Shown here in pieces: positions 44,939 through 55,317 of a stretch of DNA of 64,000 nucleotides. The notes under the pieces are model-generated. The model was given only the letters and a program-made list of their open reading frames with translations. It had not been told where the DNA came from and did not search any database. The DNA comes from Endozoicomonas elysicola (GTDB lineage Bacteria > Pseudomonadota > Gammaproteobacteria > Pseudomonadales > Endozoicomonadaceae), in NCBI RefSeq assembly GCF_000710775.1, contig NZ_JOJP01000001.1, forward strand, positions 3,576,583 to 3,640,582, read 5' to 3'. The translations under genes and the position numbers were made by a program. Positions within the stretch are counted from its first letter, which is position 1, and each line of letters begins with the position of its first letter.

Positions 44939-47242
44939 ATGCTCTGTTTCTCCAGGAAGGAGGAATCTGAATTGCTACCCACAATAAATGGACGCCGAGC
45001 AACTACTTTGGAACCTGTTTCCTCGTTAGGGAAGACGAAGCTGTTGTTTTCAATACAACATTTACTCACAAAAAATGATAAGCACCGGGCTTCCAATCAA
45101 CCTGCTAGCTGGTTTCGTCTTGTATTTTTAATGCTGTTCCTCACCCTATCCGGATCACTGATTGCATCCCCGTTTTATCTTAGCGGTGATGATGCAATAG
45201 CTGACTTGGGGCTCGTTCCTGTTAAACCACCCACTGATATTTTTAAAAGCTCACAACCCTCTACGGGCAATTCACTGCAGTGGTATCGACTCGATATCGA
45301 ACTATCACAGTATTCCACCCACGACTGGCTGATGGTATTCCGTCAGGTCCCCCATAAAAAGCTGGATGTTTTTGTCCCCACAAATGGTGGATACCTTCTC
45401 AAAAAAATGGGAGTCGATGGCTCTCAATCTGGTATAGCCCCCAACGCCATGAAGCTTGAAATCAAGCCTGGAGAAACAAAGACATATTACCTACGCCATA
45501 ACTCAGCCCCTTTAAATCAACTTAATCCGGAATTTTGGCCATCACTGACCTATTTTGAAAAGCTCAGTGAACAACGAACGACCATTAGTTCGATTCAGAC
45601 CCTACTGATTGTTGCATTGATTTTTATCTTCACCCTGACACTGAGAAATCGAACACCAGCTCTTTATTTATTAATCAGCCATATGCTCGCAGCCAATGTC
45701 ATGATTCTGATGTGGGAGGGTGAAGTTTTCCGTGTTATTTCATGGCTGGGCGACCCCGGTCATTGGCTACTTTTAATGACAACATTAGTCTTAGTGACAG
45801 GCATTACCAGTTACCGAACTCTGGCACTTCTACCAATATACAGCCCAAAAACAGACAAATTAATCCTTTCGCTGAACACCCTTGGTATTGCCCTGGCGAC
45901 TTATGCCATCAGTACTGAAAGTACTGCCCCCAAAGCGACAATGGAGCTGGCCGCTTTCTCTCTTCTGGGCAGTTTTACCCTAGTCGTCTTTGCAACAGCT
46001 TACTGTCTTTATAATGGTATCCGGCCAGCCAAGATGGCCTTTCCTTCAGCGCTGATCATGCTTCTTCTCCTTTCCTGGTCATGGTATACAGAAGCATGGC
46101 CAAGGAGCCTGCCTACTTATTCAGAGCTTCTTCTACTGTCTTTGCACGCCGCACTACTGCCATTATTTTACTGGCACAGCCACCAGCAGAATTTACAGCA
46201 CGCCATGTCTATTAGCGCCATTGCTCCTGCCAGCAGGAAACGGCGTATATTTGAGACAGCACTGAGACAACACCTACAAAACCCGGACTCCCCCCTGGCC
46301 GACATTGATGTCACACAGAGGATTCTATCGACGTTTGAGGAAGTGTTACCGGGCATACCCGCCATGGTTCTCCACCATCAAAGAAATGAGTGGAATATTA
46401 TTCTCAGAGACACTGAAGACTACTCAAAAACCGCTGACAACCTCAGAAAGCAGCTGCCTGCTATTGAAGATGACCTGCTAAATGTTATCTCCTCAGGCAC
46501 TGAAACAAAGATTAATTTCAAAGACCGTTTTGGGACTATTTACTGGGTTTTCCCCCTGAATATTGAAGCCGATGATAAAACGCTTACAGTGCTGGCACCA
46601 CTGAGACATCATCGCAATGCGACAACATGGCAAACCGCCTGCGATATAAGCAGCCATGCCTGCACATTAATGCAGGCAAACCGTCAGTCCCTCTTCTGGC
46701 AACAACAGGCCAGCCTTGATCCACTGACAGGACTTCTGAATCGGAGAGCTTTTTGCCAGGAGGCAGAAACCATTATTCAATCTTCACTCATGAATAACTC
46801 CACTCAGCCTTGCTGCGCACTGTTTATGGACATTGACAACTTCAAGCAACTGAATGATCAACAAGGCCATAATGCAGGGGATCAGATACTTAAAAATACA
46901 GCACTGATTTGCCGCAAGGCACTCAGGCAAAAGGACTTATTGGGTCGATATGGTGGCGAAGAGTTTGTGGCACTATTGCCTAATACAGAACCCTGGCAAG
47001 CATTTCGTGTTGCCGAACGGGTCAGAAATGCTATTGCCAGCGAATATGCCGAAAACAATAAATGGACCAACTGTAAGCCCATAACCGTAAGTATCGGTAT
47101 TTCGGCCCTGTCCAGTGAAGCAAACTCACTGGACAGAATACTTGAAGAAGCAGATACAGCGATGTACCGGGCAAAACAGAGAGGTAAAAACCGCACATCA
47201 ATCAGCGCCAGTCTAACCGATATTCGAATACCCTTATCGTAG
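44939..47242 (+). CDS. Membrane diguanylate cyclase with 7TMR-DISM sensor
   Basis: The 767-residue protein makes cyclic di-GMP. An N-terminal membrane segment (about 60-80) leads to a periplasmic 7TMR-DISM extracellular-type domain (about 85-215), then seven membrane helices (about 220-420), a linker (about 430-600), and a GGDEF domain. DPLTGLLNRRAF starts the GGDEF domain and DIDNFKQLNDQQGHNAGD holds the metal site. The active site is GGEEF at 672-676, and an RxxD inhibitory site (RQKD, 663-666) stands five residues before it, so product feedback is expected. There is no EAL domain. The start may lie further down, since no good ribosome binding site precedes 44939. Confidence 0.9.
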   Translation: MLCFSRKEESELLPTINGRRATTLEPVSSLGKTKLLFSIQHLLTKNDKHRASNQPASWFRLVFLMLFLTLSGSLIASPFYLSGDDAIADLGLVPVKPPTDIFKSSQPSTGNSLQWYRLDIELSQYSTHDWLMVFRQVPHKKLDVFVPTNGGYLLKKMGVDGSQSGIAPNAMKLEIKPGETKTYYLRHNSAPLNQLNPEFWPSLTYFEKLSEQRTTISSIQTLLIVALIFIFTLTLRNRTPALYLLISHMLAANVMILMWEGEVFRVISWLGDPGHWLLLMTTLVLVTGITSYRTLALLPIYSPKTDKLILSLNTLGIALATYAISTESTAPKATMELAAFSLLGSFTLVVFATAYCLYNGIRPAKMAFPSALIMLLLLSWSWYTEAWPRSLPTYSELLLLSLHAALLPLFYWHSHQQNLQHAMSISAIAPASRKRRIFETALRQHLQNPDSPLADIDVTQRILSTFEEVLPGIPAMVLHHQRNEWNIILRDTEDYSKTADNLRKQLPAIEDDLLNVISSGTETKINFKDRFGTIYWVFPLNIEADDKTLTVLAPLRHHRNATTWQTACDISSHACTLMQANRQSLFWQQQASLDPLTGLLNRRAFCQEAETIIQSSLMNNSTQPCCALFMDIDNFKQLNDQQGHNAGDQILKNTALICRKALRQKDLLGRYGGEEFVALLPNTEPWQAFRVAERVRNAIASEYAENNKWTNCKPITVSIGISALSSEANSLDRILEEADTAMYRAKQRGKNRTSISASLTDIRIPLS

Positions 47243-47262
47243 TACCTTTACCATGCAGTAAA

Positions 47263-49401
47263 TCAATGCTTTGACTTACTGAAGAGCTTCCCAAATGTAC
47301 TGGTTGACTCCTGCTCTTTTGGCTGAAACTCTGCCAACAAGTTGGTAAAATGCCTGAGCCGACTTACCAAACCATTTGTCAGGTAGCGCTCTTCACCCAG
47401 CTCCTTTATCCCAACCTTGCATTTATCACCCTGTGAGGTATCTGCTTTTTTATCTGCTTGTTTTTTGGATGATTCCAGCTGCTGAGTATTTTGAGGGAGA
47501 AGCATTACCTGCATCTGCAGAGAGGAAGAGCTTAATGGCATATCTGAAACTCCACCTTCCTGAGCCCCACTTTGCATACGAGTTCTGTAATATTCGTCAT
47601 CCTCCGCTTTTCTGCCTGCCTCTTCAGCTGCTGCCCGAGTCTCTCTTTGGGTTTGCATAGCCTTAATAATATCAGCCTTTCTCCCCCCTTTCCCCATAAG
47701 CTTTTGTTCACGACTGATGATATTTTCTGCTACTTTCTTCTCTTCCTCAGCCTTTTCTAGCTTATCCCTGAACTGCTGGTCTCCTGCGAGAACTGCACTA
47801 ACAGAATGTTTTACAATTTCTTTCTTCATCTTTTCAGTCATTGCATCAGAGAGACCTTTCCATATTTCCAGAGCCGCACCCATCCCATTCATTTTACTAG
47901 CCGTATAAATTTCAAGAAGTTTTCTACCCATACCCTCACTGTCTGTGGGGTAGAATTTTTTAGCCTGCAAAAAGCGTGGAATCAATTCAACATAATCCTT
48001 ATCTTCAAGCCTGTGGTTTCCTTTCCTCAAATATCGACTAAAAACTGGTTCAAACTCGGTACAGTCCTTCCGATCGGTTACGAATACATTTGATCTGGCA
48101 TTATAACGAAGCTCTTCCAATTGTTGCTTGGCAACCTGCAGATCATCGGAAGTTTTCTTGTATTCTCCTTCAGTCCAACCGGATGTGACATCCTTTCTCC
48201 TTTGAGGCCTTATGCAATCAACCGGGGGGTTGTCCTTACAATAATTTTCCATTGCCTTAAGGATTACTGGATGAATGTATTGCTTATCCAGCATTGTCAC
48301 ACCAAGTGTTGGATATGAGAATCGATCTACACTTTTCTCTACTGCCGCCCCACCCGATGGCGTCAACTTTGTATTACTGCCAAGTAGCTCTTCTCTTTTA
48401 TCCCGCGCATATTCCCACAACGCCTTGGTTAATCGTTCGGCCACTTTTGAATAAACGACTAGCCGGACACGGGATCTATCGCTTTTACTTAAATCATCAC
48501 CCTCAAAAACCTGACGAATCATTTTAAGATCATCAACGTGTGCAAGGCAGGTAACAATCTGATCTCTTCTTTGATCCCCCGTTAAAGTGTCTGGAATTGA
48601 CTGCACTGCACCAGAAAACTGCCTCATATTTAATCTTTTTGTAGTTATATTACCCGCCTGTAATTCCTGCAATACAAGGAGTTTTGCAAAGTCAGCTTCT
48701 GAGATTTTTCCTTTTTCCACAATATAACCAACCACACCTTCAAGAAAAGTATGGAAGTTTCTCTGGCACCGGTTAAGATGGGATTCCAACCCCTTTGCAA
48801 GCTGAATAACACGCCTATCCTTATCACTTAGCTCCCATGGAAAATCCCGCTGAAAGGATACCTGTTCAGGACTGGCCGCTGCGGACACCGGCTGATTTGC
48901 AGCAGAAAGAACTGCTTGGGGCTCTTGTCTGACCAAAGCAGTTGCCATTTCAGTGTTTGTTCGTTCTGCCCGCCCTGTTGATTCAGCTGACTGCCTTGCT
49001 ACGCCTGTCTGACCAGAGCGCCCCTCAGGAGGCAGCCTTGTTTTACTAATGCCAGCCTGATCGAGTGATGACCTTGGTAGATCAACAGACTTTCCAACCT
49101 GTCCAGCATGAGTCGGAGCAGATGATAACCTTGCCGTTCTGGCTGAAGAATCAGATCCACGCTCCTTTTCGCCCCCCCTTTGCACAGGGTTTCTTACTTC
49201 TGACTTTCTTGTATCTATTTTTTTTTCTGAAGCCGGGTTCGGCCCCCTATCTGATCTCATACCGGAGGTTGATTTTGCACTAGAATCCGATCGATACCTT
49301 TGAGAACTAGTTTTATCCGTTTGCTGATCTTTCCTGACATTATCGGATTGATTTTTATGCATAGCCAAAGGCTGGCCGCCCGTCATTCTGGTTGCTTCCA
49401 T
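47263..49401 (-). CDS. Unknown large hydrophilic protein, effector-like
   Basis: The 712-residue protein has no signal peptide and no membrane segment. Residues about 1-170 are Ser, Arg, Gln and Thr-rich and probably disordered. Residues about 190-600 look like a mostly helical folded region (ELSDKDRRVIQLAKGLESHLNR onward), followed by a coiled-coil stretch with EKAEEEKKVAENIISREQK and a basic, Ser-rich tail. AAAGG precedes the ATG at nine bases. No family is recognised. A long disordered N-terminus followed by a helical body is common in type III secretion substrates, but no secretion gene is in the window. It converges with the diguanylate cyclase gene over a 20-bp gap. Confidence 0.55.
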   Translation of the reverse strand: MEATRMTGGQPLAMHKNQSDNVRKDQQTDKTSSQRYRSDSSAKSTSGMRSDRGPNPASEKKIDTRKSEVRNPVQRGGEKERGSDSSARTARLSSAPTHAGQVGKSVDLPRSSLDQAGISKTRLPPEGRSGQTGVARQSAESTGRAERTNTEMATALVRQEPQAVLSAANQPVSAAASPEQVSFQRDFPWELSDKDRRVIQLAKGLESHLNRCQRNFHTFLEGVVGYIVEKGKISEADFAKLLVLQELQAGNITTKRLNMRQFSGAVQSIPDTLTGDQRRDQIVTCLAHVDDLKMIRQVFEGDDLSKSDRSRVRLVVYSKVAERLTKALWEYARDKREELLGSNTKLTPSGGAAVEKSVDRFSYPTLGVTMLDKQYIHPVILKAMENYCKDNPPVDCIRPQRRKDVTSGWTEGEYKKTSDDLQVAKQQLEELRYNARSNVFVTDRKDCTEFEPVFSRYLRKGNHRLEDKDYVELIPRFLQAKKFYPTDSEGMGRKLLEIYTASKMNGMGAALEIWKGLSDAMTEKMKKEIVKHSVSAVLAGDQQFRDKLEKAEEEKKVAENIISREQKLMGKGGRKADIIKAMQTQRETRAAAEEAGRKAEDDEYYRTRMQSGAQEGGVSDMPLSSSSLQMQVMLLPQNTQQLESSKKQADKKADTSQGDKCKVGIKELGEERYLTNGLVSRLRHFTNLLAEFQPKEQESTSTFGKLFSKSKH

Positions 49402-50028
49402 AAGAAAAAACCTTTGTTGTTTATATACAGGACTGCTTTGAAGGTAATTTATTATTACAATATGATAAAAAGAAAAATTAAATTACTAGTGTAAATTAGC
49501 AAACAACGTCATTTACTGCATTTTTTTACAAGACATCCTCAGAATAAAAATCATCACCGAGTCAAAGACAACAATCAACAATGATTATTATTTAGAAAAT
49601 TTAAACCAAAAAAACACAACTTACTCAAATATAATTTCTTTGCCAAAACCATTAACAAAAAAATTTTATAAAAATTAAAAACAATACAAATTACTGGACA
49701 AAACTCCAATTAAAATAATTTCAATAAAATAAAAAATACGAAACATTTCACCAGATAGAAGACATCATAGATTTTGTTAACGTTATTGAAATATTATTAT
49801 TTTTTAATACTACCAATAACAATAATTAAAGCTCAAAATAATTTTTTCATCCATAGCTAGCCATTCAAAGCTGTTGTCATAAATAGCCCAACACGAGCTG
49901 GTACACTGATAACTAAAATCACTATAATCATTAATAATGAAAGTATATTTACATATACCAAGCTGTCACAATGAACACTTATAATTGTGTGATTTTCCAT
50001 TCTCTTTCCGCGTCAGGTTTACTCGAAA
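49402..50028. other. 627-bp strongly AT-rich gap
   Basis: The region between two divergent genes is conspicuously AT-rich, especially 49480-49830, with many A and T runs of four to six. Stops are frequent in all frames. I see no tRNA or perfect long repeat. Such composition is typical of bound and silenced (H-NS-like) or recently acquired promoter regions; no binding site is claimed. Confidence 0.5.
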
Positions 50029-51990
50029 ATGTCGAAAGGATCCGGCCTTCATAACAATGCTCCCAGTCAAAAGGAGCAACAAAAAAAGAAGCTGGAAAAC
50101 GTTGATCTCAAACTGGAAGAGCGTGATCAACGCTGGCTTGAAAAAGTTGCCAGAGCCCCGCACCAGGAACCCTGGAGCGTCACCATTCTTCAATACGCAT
50201 GGACCGCAGGCCCAGTCACGTTGATGGCCGCCTACTTTGGCTACTACTTTGCCTACGGCGTCATGATGCCCCTGGAAAGGGCTTTTTACTTTCTGGGCTA
50301 TTCGGTCATCGCCGTTGCTTTGGGTGTCGGCTACCGCCTGTTCCATAATATGACTCATGGACGACAACAGGCAAAAGATCGGATAAACCTGCTCAGCCTG
50401 ATCGATCAGGTTCCTGAACTTATCTATCAGGTTAGAGATCTTGGTCAGATCAACATGACAGAAGAACAGCGACGCATTCACTCAGCCGGTATACTTCTTC
50501 GTAAACTGGATCTTGGGCCTGAATGGGTATCCACCGCTATAGAAGACCTGACAGGCAACCAGCAACTGGCAAAACAGGCAGAAAGGATTGAAATTTTTCG
50601 CCGTGCCGGTCTCTACAACAGAATGAAGGATATCATTGAAGAGGCCAGAGAAGAGTCTGATAAAGCCTTTCAATCCCTGAATGAGAACCACCCCAGAACA
50701 GCAGAAGCACTGAAGAAGCGCCTGAATGGTATCGTTGCCCGTCCACACCACGGACAAAAACGTGAGCCTCTGTTCATTGAGCGGATTCTTTCCGCAATTG
50801 AAGAAGGTAATGAAAACCTGATGACCCTCCATGATGTGGAGGAAATGCTTACTCTGTGCTTTGAACTGATCTGCGGCCGGGAAATTGCTTATCTGAAGAT
50901 TGAGTACACAGGCCACTGGGATCTGGCAAGAGCCCTGGACAAGCTGGAAGAAGAACGTAACGACCTTCGCATCAGCCGCGCAAGAGTTTATTCTCGTCTC
51001 AAGGCATTAACCACTTACTTGAACAACATTGGAATTCCTTCTGAAATTGGTAGCGGTAATGGATTAAGCACACATAAGCTCCTGACTATTGCGACTAAAT
51101 CTCTGGACACCTTGAGCCTTCAGGTACGGGAGGCTCGTCAATTAACCCTTTCGAGCCCTCAGAAAAAAGGTGCCCGAAAGCACCTTCTGACGCTTTCCAC
51201 AAAAAGCCAGCAGTTGGAAAAAGCATTACAGATATACAACGAAAGCCACCGGGCTTACCTGAAACAAGGGCGAGACAGCCTGCTTTTAAAGCGCGCCCTG
51301 AAAAACTGGCAGAAACTGTCCAGCAAATATCAACATCAGAATAATGAGAACCTGAAACGAAGCCTGACTATTTCCGAACAGACAATTTTCCTGGATGACG
51401 AGGATAAGGCGGAAGTTACTCAGCGTATCCGACAATATCTCAATGAGTCCCCCGACCTGCAAAAAAACAGGCTCAAAAACAGCCAGGAAGATTCATCTCT
51501 TCTGGATGCAGAGCAAAACCTGACGGAAGCCTGCGCCCGGGACATTGCTATTGAGATTGCCACCATTCTGGATCCGTATATCCACCTGCACGAGCCTCAG
51601 ATTCAGCGTGCAATCGAAAGCGCCAACGCCATCAGCTTAGCCAACATAGAACCGGGCATGAGCGCCAGAACCAAAGCAGCCTGGGGTGAAGCCATGGCGA
51701 GTGCCGTTGAAAAAAATCTGGCCACCAGCGCAGAAAAACTGGCTCAAAACCTGATCCGCTATTATCGGGTACCCCTCAGCGATCAGACCATCAACTTTCT
51801 GGTCAAAACCTACAATGCCAGCCTGGAAAGACTTCAGTTTATCGCCAGATACGAGACCCCTCTCAGCGCTTCTTACTCGCTGGACAATGTATCTGCCATG
51901 GAAGTTCCTCAGCCAAAAGACAACTGGCAAATTGACCTTTATAACGCCAAGAAAACCATAACCCGGATGAGCTTAAAAGGCATGGCATAA
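50029..51990 (+). CDS. Unknown membrane-anchored helical protein
   Basis: The 653-residue protein has a Lys/Glu-rich N-terminus (1-50) and two close membrane helices (AGPVTLMAAYFGYYFAYGVM about 60-80, FYFLGYSVIAVALGVGYRL about 86-104). A long, mostly helical, charged cytoplasmic region follows (about 110-650) with likely coiled coils near 300-340 and 380-420. No enzymatic motif is seen. The layout is that of a hairpin-anchored cytoplasmic scaffold. It precedes cydA by about 300 bp and is probably a separate transcription unit. The start is weakly defined. Confidence 0.6.
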   Translation: MSKGSGLHNNAPSQKEQQKKKLENVDLKLEERDQRWLEKVARAPHQEPWSVTILQYAWTAGPVTLMAAYFGYYFAYGVMMPLERAFYFLGYSVIAVALGVGYRLFHNMTHGRQQAKDRINLLSLIDQVPELIYQVRDLGQINMTEEQRRIHSAGILLRKLDLGPEWVSTAIEDLTGNQQLAKQAERIEIFRRAGLYNRMKDIIEEAREESDKAFQSLNENHPRTAEALKKRLNGIVARPHHGQKREPLFIERILSAIEEGNENLMTLHDVEEMLTLCFELICGREIAYLKIEYTGHWDLARALDKLEEERNDLRISRARVYSRLKALTTYLNNIGIPSEIGSGNGLSTHKLLTIATKSLDTLSLQVREARQLTLSSPQKKGARKHLLTLSTKSQQLEKALQIYNESHRAYLKQGRDSLLLKRALKNWQKLSSKYQHQNNENLKRSLTISEQTIFLDDEDKAEVTQRIRQYLNESPDLQKNRLKNSQEDSSLLDAEQNLTEACARDIAIEIATILDPYIHLHEPQIQRAIESANAISLANIEPGMSARTKAAWGEAMASAVEKNLATSAEKLAQNLIRYYRVPLSDQTINFLVKTYNASLERLQFIARYETPLSASYSLDNVSAMEVPQPKDNWQIDLYNAKKTITRMSLKGMA

Positions 51991-52305
51991 CGTGATCTAC
52001 CCGGACAGATGCTCCGTAACGGATGGCGGAACGTGCTATGCCAAACAGAGAACGATGAGCAGTGCGGCATACCGAAATATACCTATATTTTTACATAGGG
52101 TACTATAGTCCGTTGATTATTTATTGCCCAAGCTCTCTATCAAAAGCGTGCTGTTTCAACAAAAGACTCTTTTCAACCGTCTGCTTGAGACCTGAATATA
52201 TTCTGGTTTCTGCTACTCTGAAGAGGGCTTCTGGCTGGAGCCGGAATTACGTTCAATGATGCAGTAGCCAGGCGTCTCTCCTGATAATATTTGTGGAGGA
52301 GTCTT

Positions 52306-53904
52306 ATGATTCTGGAAGAAGTCATAGATCTCTCGCGCTTTCAATTTGCCATTACTGCGCTCTATCACTTTCTATTCGTCCCATTGACGATTGGAATGAC
52401 CTTTATCCTGGCTATCATGGAATCCGTCTATGTCATGACGGGCAAACAGATCTATAAAGACATGACCCGCTTCTGGGGTAAACTCTTCGGTATCAACTTC
52501 GCCATAGGTGTGGCCACTGGCCTTACCATGGAGTTTCAGTTTGGTACCAACTGGTCGTATTATTCCCACTATGTCGGCGATATCTTTGGCGCCCCGCTGG
52601 CCATTGAAGCCCTCATGGCCTTCTTCCTGGAATCCACCTTTGTTGGTATGTTTTTCTTTGGCTGGGATCGCCTGAGCAAAGTTCAGCACCTCGCCTGTAC
52701 TTGGCTGATGGCCATTGGTACCAACCTTTCCGCGCTCTGGATTTTGATTGCTAATGCCTGGATGCAGAACCCTGTGGGAGCAGAGTTCAACTTTGAAACC
52801 ATGCGCATGGAAATGACCAGCTTCGCTGACCTGGTCTTCAACCCGGTAGCACAGGTAAAGTTCATTCATACCGTAGCTGCAGGCTATACCACGGGAGCAA
52901 TATTTGTCCTGTCCATCTCTGCCTATTATCTGCTCCAGAATAGAGACACCGGGTTTGCCCGTCGCTCTTTTGCCGTCGCTTCAGGTTTTGGCCTAGCCGC
53001 TATCCTGTCCGTTATTCTGCTGGGTGACGAATCAGGCTATGAGCTGGGTGATGTTCAGGAAGTAAAGCTTGCCGCGATTGAAGCTGAATGGGATACCCAT
53101 CCGGCCCCCGCCAGTTTCACCGTTATTGGTATTCCTGACCAGGAGAACATGGAAACCGATTTTGCCATCAAGATTCCCTATGTGATGGGTATTATTGCGA
53201 CCCGCTCGCTGGATGAGCAAGTTGCCGGCATCAAAGACCTGATCGAAGGCAAAATTCCGCGTATCAAGAATGGTATGGTGGCCTATGAGTTACTCCAGAA
53301 GCTGAAGGCTGGTGAAGATACACCTGAGAACCGGGCTGCATTTCTTGAAGTTGTCGATGACCTAGGTTATGGCTTGTTATTAACACGCTACACGGACGAT
53401 ATTCCATCTGCTTCGGACGCAATGATCCGTCAGGCAGCGGAAGACGCCATTCCAACGGTATGGCCTCTATTCTTCGCCTTCCGTATTATGGTCGGCTGTG
53501 GTTTTTTAATGCTCCTGCTACTGATCACTGCGTTTGTTAAAACCGCCCGTCGCACAGAATACAAGAGCCGGTTCTTCCTGAAGCTTTGCCTGTGGTCGTT
53601 ACCATTACCCTGGATTGCCAGTGAGATGGGCTGGTTTGTTGCTGAATTTGGCCGCCAACCATGGTCTATTTCAGGCATTTTGCCAACCTATCTGTCGGCA
53701 TCAACACGAACCGTGACTGATCTTTACCTGAGCATTGCTGGCTTCACACTGTTTTATGGCATCTTTGCCGTTGTTGAAATCTGGCTCATGGTTAAGTACT
53801 GCAAAATAGGCCCCAGCAGTTTGCACACCGGGCGTTATCACTTCGAACAAAAACAGGCGATTGCTGATGGTGATCTTACCAGTAACCTCCAGGGAAAAGC
53901 ATAA
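52306..53904 (+). CDS. cydA: Cytochrome bd ubiquinol oxidase subunit I
   Basis: CydA carries hemes b558, b595 and d of the high-affinity oxidase and oxidises ubiquinol. The ATG at 52306 follows GGAGGAG and gives 532 residues; an upstream in-frame start at 52291 overlaps that site and is rejected. [21 protein letters not shown] has the heme-ligand His near residue 19. The Q loop is of the long type (about 255-390), and GRQPW follows it near 445. It leads cydA-cydB-cydX and fits use of oxygen-poor conditions. No clear Anr/Fnr box was found in the 300 bp upstream. Confidence 0.97.
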   Translation: MILEEVIDLSRFQFAITALYHFLFVPLTIGMTFILAIMESVYVMTGKQIYKDMTRFWGKLFGINFAIGVATGLTMEFQFGTNWSYYSHYVGDIFGAPLAIEALMAFFLESTFVGMFFFGWDRLSKVQHLACTWLMAIGTNLSALWILIANAWMQNPVGAEFNFETMRMEMTSFADLVFNPVAQVKFIHTVAAGYTTGAIFVLSISAYYLLQNRDTGFARRSFAVASGFGLAAILSVILLGDESGYELGDVQEVKLAAIEAEWDTHPAPASFTVIGIPDQENMETDFAIKIPYVMGIIATRSLDEQVAGIKDLIEGKIPRIKNGMVAYELLQKLKAGEDTPENRAAFLEVVDDLGYGLLLTRYTDDIPSASDAMIRQAAEDAIPTVWPLFFAFRIMVGCGFLMLLLLITAFVKTARRTEYKSRFFLKLCLWSLPLPWIASEMGWFVAEFGRQPWSISGILPTYLSASTRTVTDLYLSIAGFTLFYGIFAVVEIWLMVKYCKIGPSSLHTGRYHFEQKQAIADGDLTSNLQGKA

Positions 53905-53916
53905 GGAGCGATAACG

Positions 53917-55050
53917 ATGGATTATGAAGTTCTCCGATTTATCTGGTGGGTTCTGATTGGTGTCCTGTTTATCGGGTTTGCCATCATGGATGGCTACGAT
54001 CTGGGTACTGCTAACCTGCTGCCATTCATGAGCAAAAACGACACTGAACGTCGAATCATGATTAATGCCGTTGCCCCTCACTGGGATGGCAACCAAGTAT
54101 GGCTGATAACTGCCGGTGGAGCATTATTTGCAGCCTGGCCAACGGTTTATGCCACTGCATTTTCCGGTTTTTACTGGGCAATGGTACTGGTACTTTTTGC
54201 CCTGTTGATTCGCCCAATGGCATTTGATTATCGCTCCAAACTGCCTGACCCTCGTTGGCGCAACGCCTGGGACTGGGGACTGTTTGCCAGCGGTATCGTG
54301 CCCTCCATCGTATTTGGCGTAGGCTTTGGCAACATATTTGTTGGCTTTGAGTTCCAGCTCGATGGTTTCATGCGTTCCAGTTTTACCGGTTCATTTTTTG
54401 ATCTGCTAAACCCGTTCTCTCTACTCTGCGGTGTAGTCAGCGCCTCCATGCTGACCATGCAGGGTGCTGTCTGGCAGAAAATGCGCTCCGGTGATCCGAT
54501 CCGCCATCGTGCAGCTATCGTTGCCCGTTATTCTGCCATCCTGACAATGGTTGCTTTTGCTCTTGGCGGTTTCTGGGTTGCTCATATGAATGGCTACCAG
54601 ATCACCAGTATTGTGGATCCCAACGCTCCTTCCAACCCCTTGAACAAGACCGTCATTCTGGCGGAAGGTGCCTGGCTGATTAACTACAGTCTGTATCCGA
54701 TCATGATGATCGCACCGGTACTTGGTTTCCTGGGCACAATCGGCGTCATTATTTTTTCTGGCACAAAACTGGATGGTCTGAATTTTACATTTTCATCACT
54801 GGCTCAGGCTGGAATCATTATGACCGCGGGCTTCAGTCTGTTCCCGTTTGTACTGACATCCAATACTCACCCTCAGTTCAGCCTGACTCTCTGGGATGCA
54901 ACCTCCAGCTTTATGACCCTGGCGATTATGACCGGTGTTGCTGTGGTATTTGTTCCCATCATTCTCGGCTATACCACCTGGTGCTTCTATAAGCTCTGGG
55001 GCCGTATGACCGCTGAAAAGATTGAACAAGAAAGTCATTCACTTTACTGA
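53917..55050 (+). CDS. cydB: Cytochrome bd ubiquinol oxidase subunit II
   Basis: CydB is the heme-poor partner of CydA and stabilises the hemes. The 377-residue protein has eight to nine membrane helices. It begins MDYEVLRFIWWVLIGVLFIGFAIMDGYDLG, a family N-terminus (shown in part by MDGYDLGTANLLPF). GNQVWLITAGGALFAAWP is another signature. TAAGGAG precedes the ATG. It starts 12 bp after cydA and is followed by cydX. Confidence 0.97.
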   Translation: MDYEVLRFIWWVLIGVLFIGFAIMDGYDLGTANLLPFMSKNDTERRIMINAVAPHWDGNQVWLITAGGALFAAWPTVYATAFSGFYWAMVLVLFALLIRPMAFDYRSKLPDPRWRNAWDWGLFASGIVPSIVFGVGFGNIFVGFEFQLDGFMRSSFTGSFFDLLNPFSLLCGVVSASMLTMQGAVWQKMRSGDPIRHRAAIVARYSAILTMVAFALGGFWVAHMNGYQITSIVDPNAPSNPLNKTVILAEGAWLINYSLYPIMMIAPVLGFLGTIGVIIFSGTKLDGLNFTFSSLAQAGIIMTAGFSLFPFVLTSNTHPQFSLTLWDATSSFMTLAIMTGVAVVFVPIILGYTTWCFYKLWGRMTAEKIEQESHSLY

Positions 55051-55073
55051 ATCAAGAGAAAGGGAGCTGAATA

Positions 55074-55205
55074 ATGTGGTATTTCGCTTGGTTACTGGGT
55101 GTTTTACTGGCCTGTGCCTTCGGCATCATTAATGTTATGTGGTATGAGTTTCATACAGATCATTTTGATGAAGAGACCGGTGCACCTCTGCAAAAGCCAG
55201 AATAA
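55074..55205 (+). CDS. cydX: Cytochrome bd oxidase small subunit CydX
   Basis: This 43-residue gene is easily missed because of its size. It encodes a single membrane helix starting MWYFAWLLGVLLACAFGI, followed by NVMWYEFH and a short acidic tail, the pattern of CydX/YbgT. It binds CydA and supports heme stability in the oxidase. AGGGAG stands six to seven bases before the ATG, and it begins 23 bp after cydB. Confidence 0.93.
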   Translation: MWYFAWLLGVLLACAFGIINVMWYEFHTDHFDEETGAPLQKPE

Positions 55206-55250
55206 TGTGTCAGTTATCATTAGCTAGCTAATGAACAGGTTAACCCCGTT

Positions 55251-55273
55251 GCCCCTGCACACATTGCGGGGGC
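55251..55273 (+). terminator. Terminator of the cydABX operon
   Basis: A 9-bp GC-rich stem with one mismatch and a five-base loop is directly followed by TTTT, 46 bases after the cydX stop. Confidence 0.8.
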
Positions 55274-55317
55274 TTTTGTCTGGGAGACAGAAAATACCAC
55301 GGCTTAACATTTGCAGC

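Noticed and set aside
52121-52140. Possible Fnr/Anr box upstream of cydA
   Set aside because: Only the left half (TTGAT) is present; the right half does not match ATCAA at the correct spacing.
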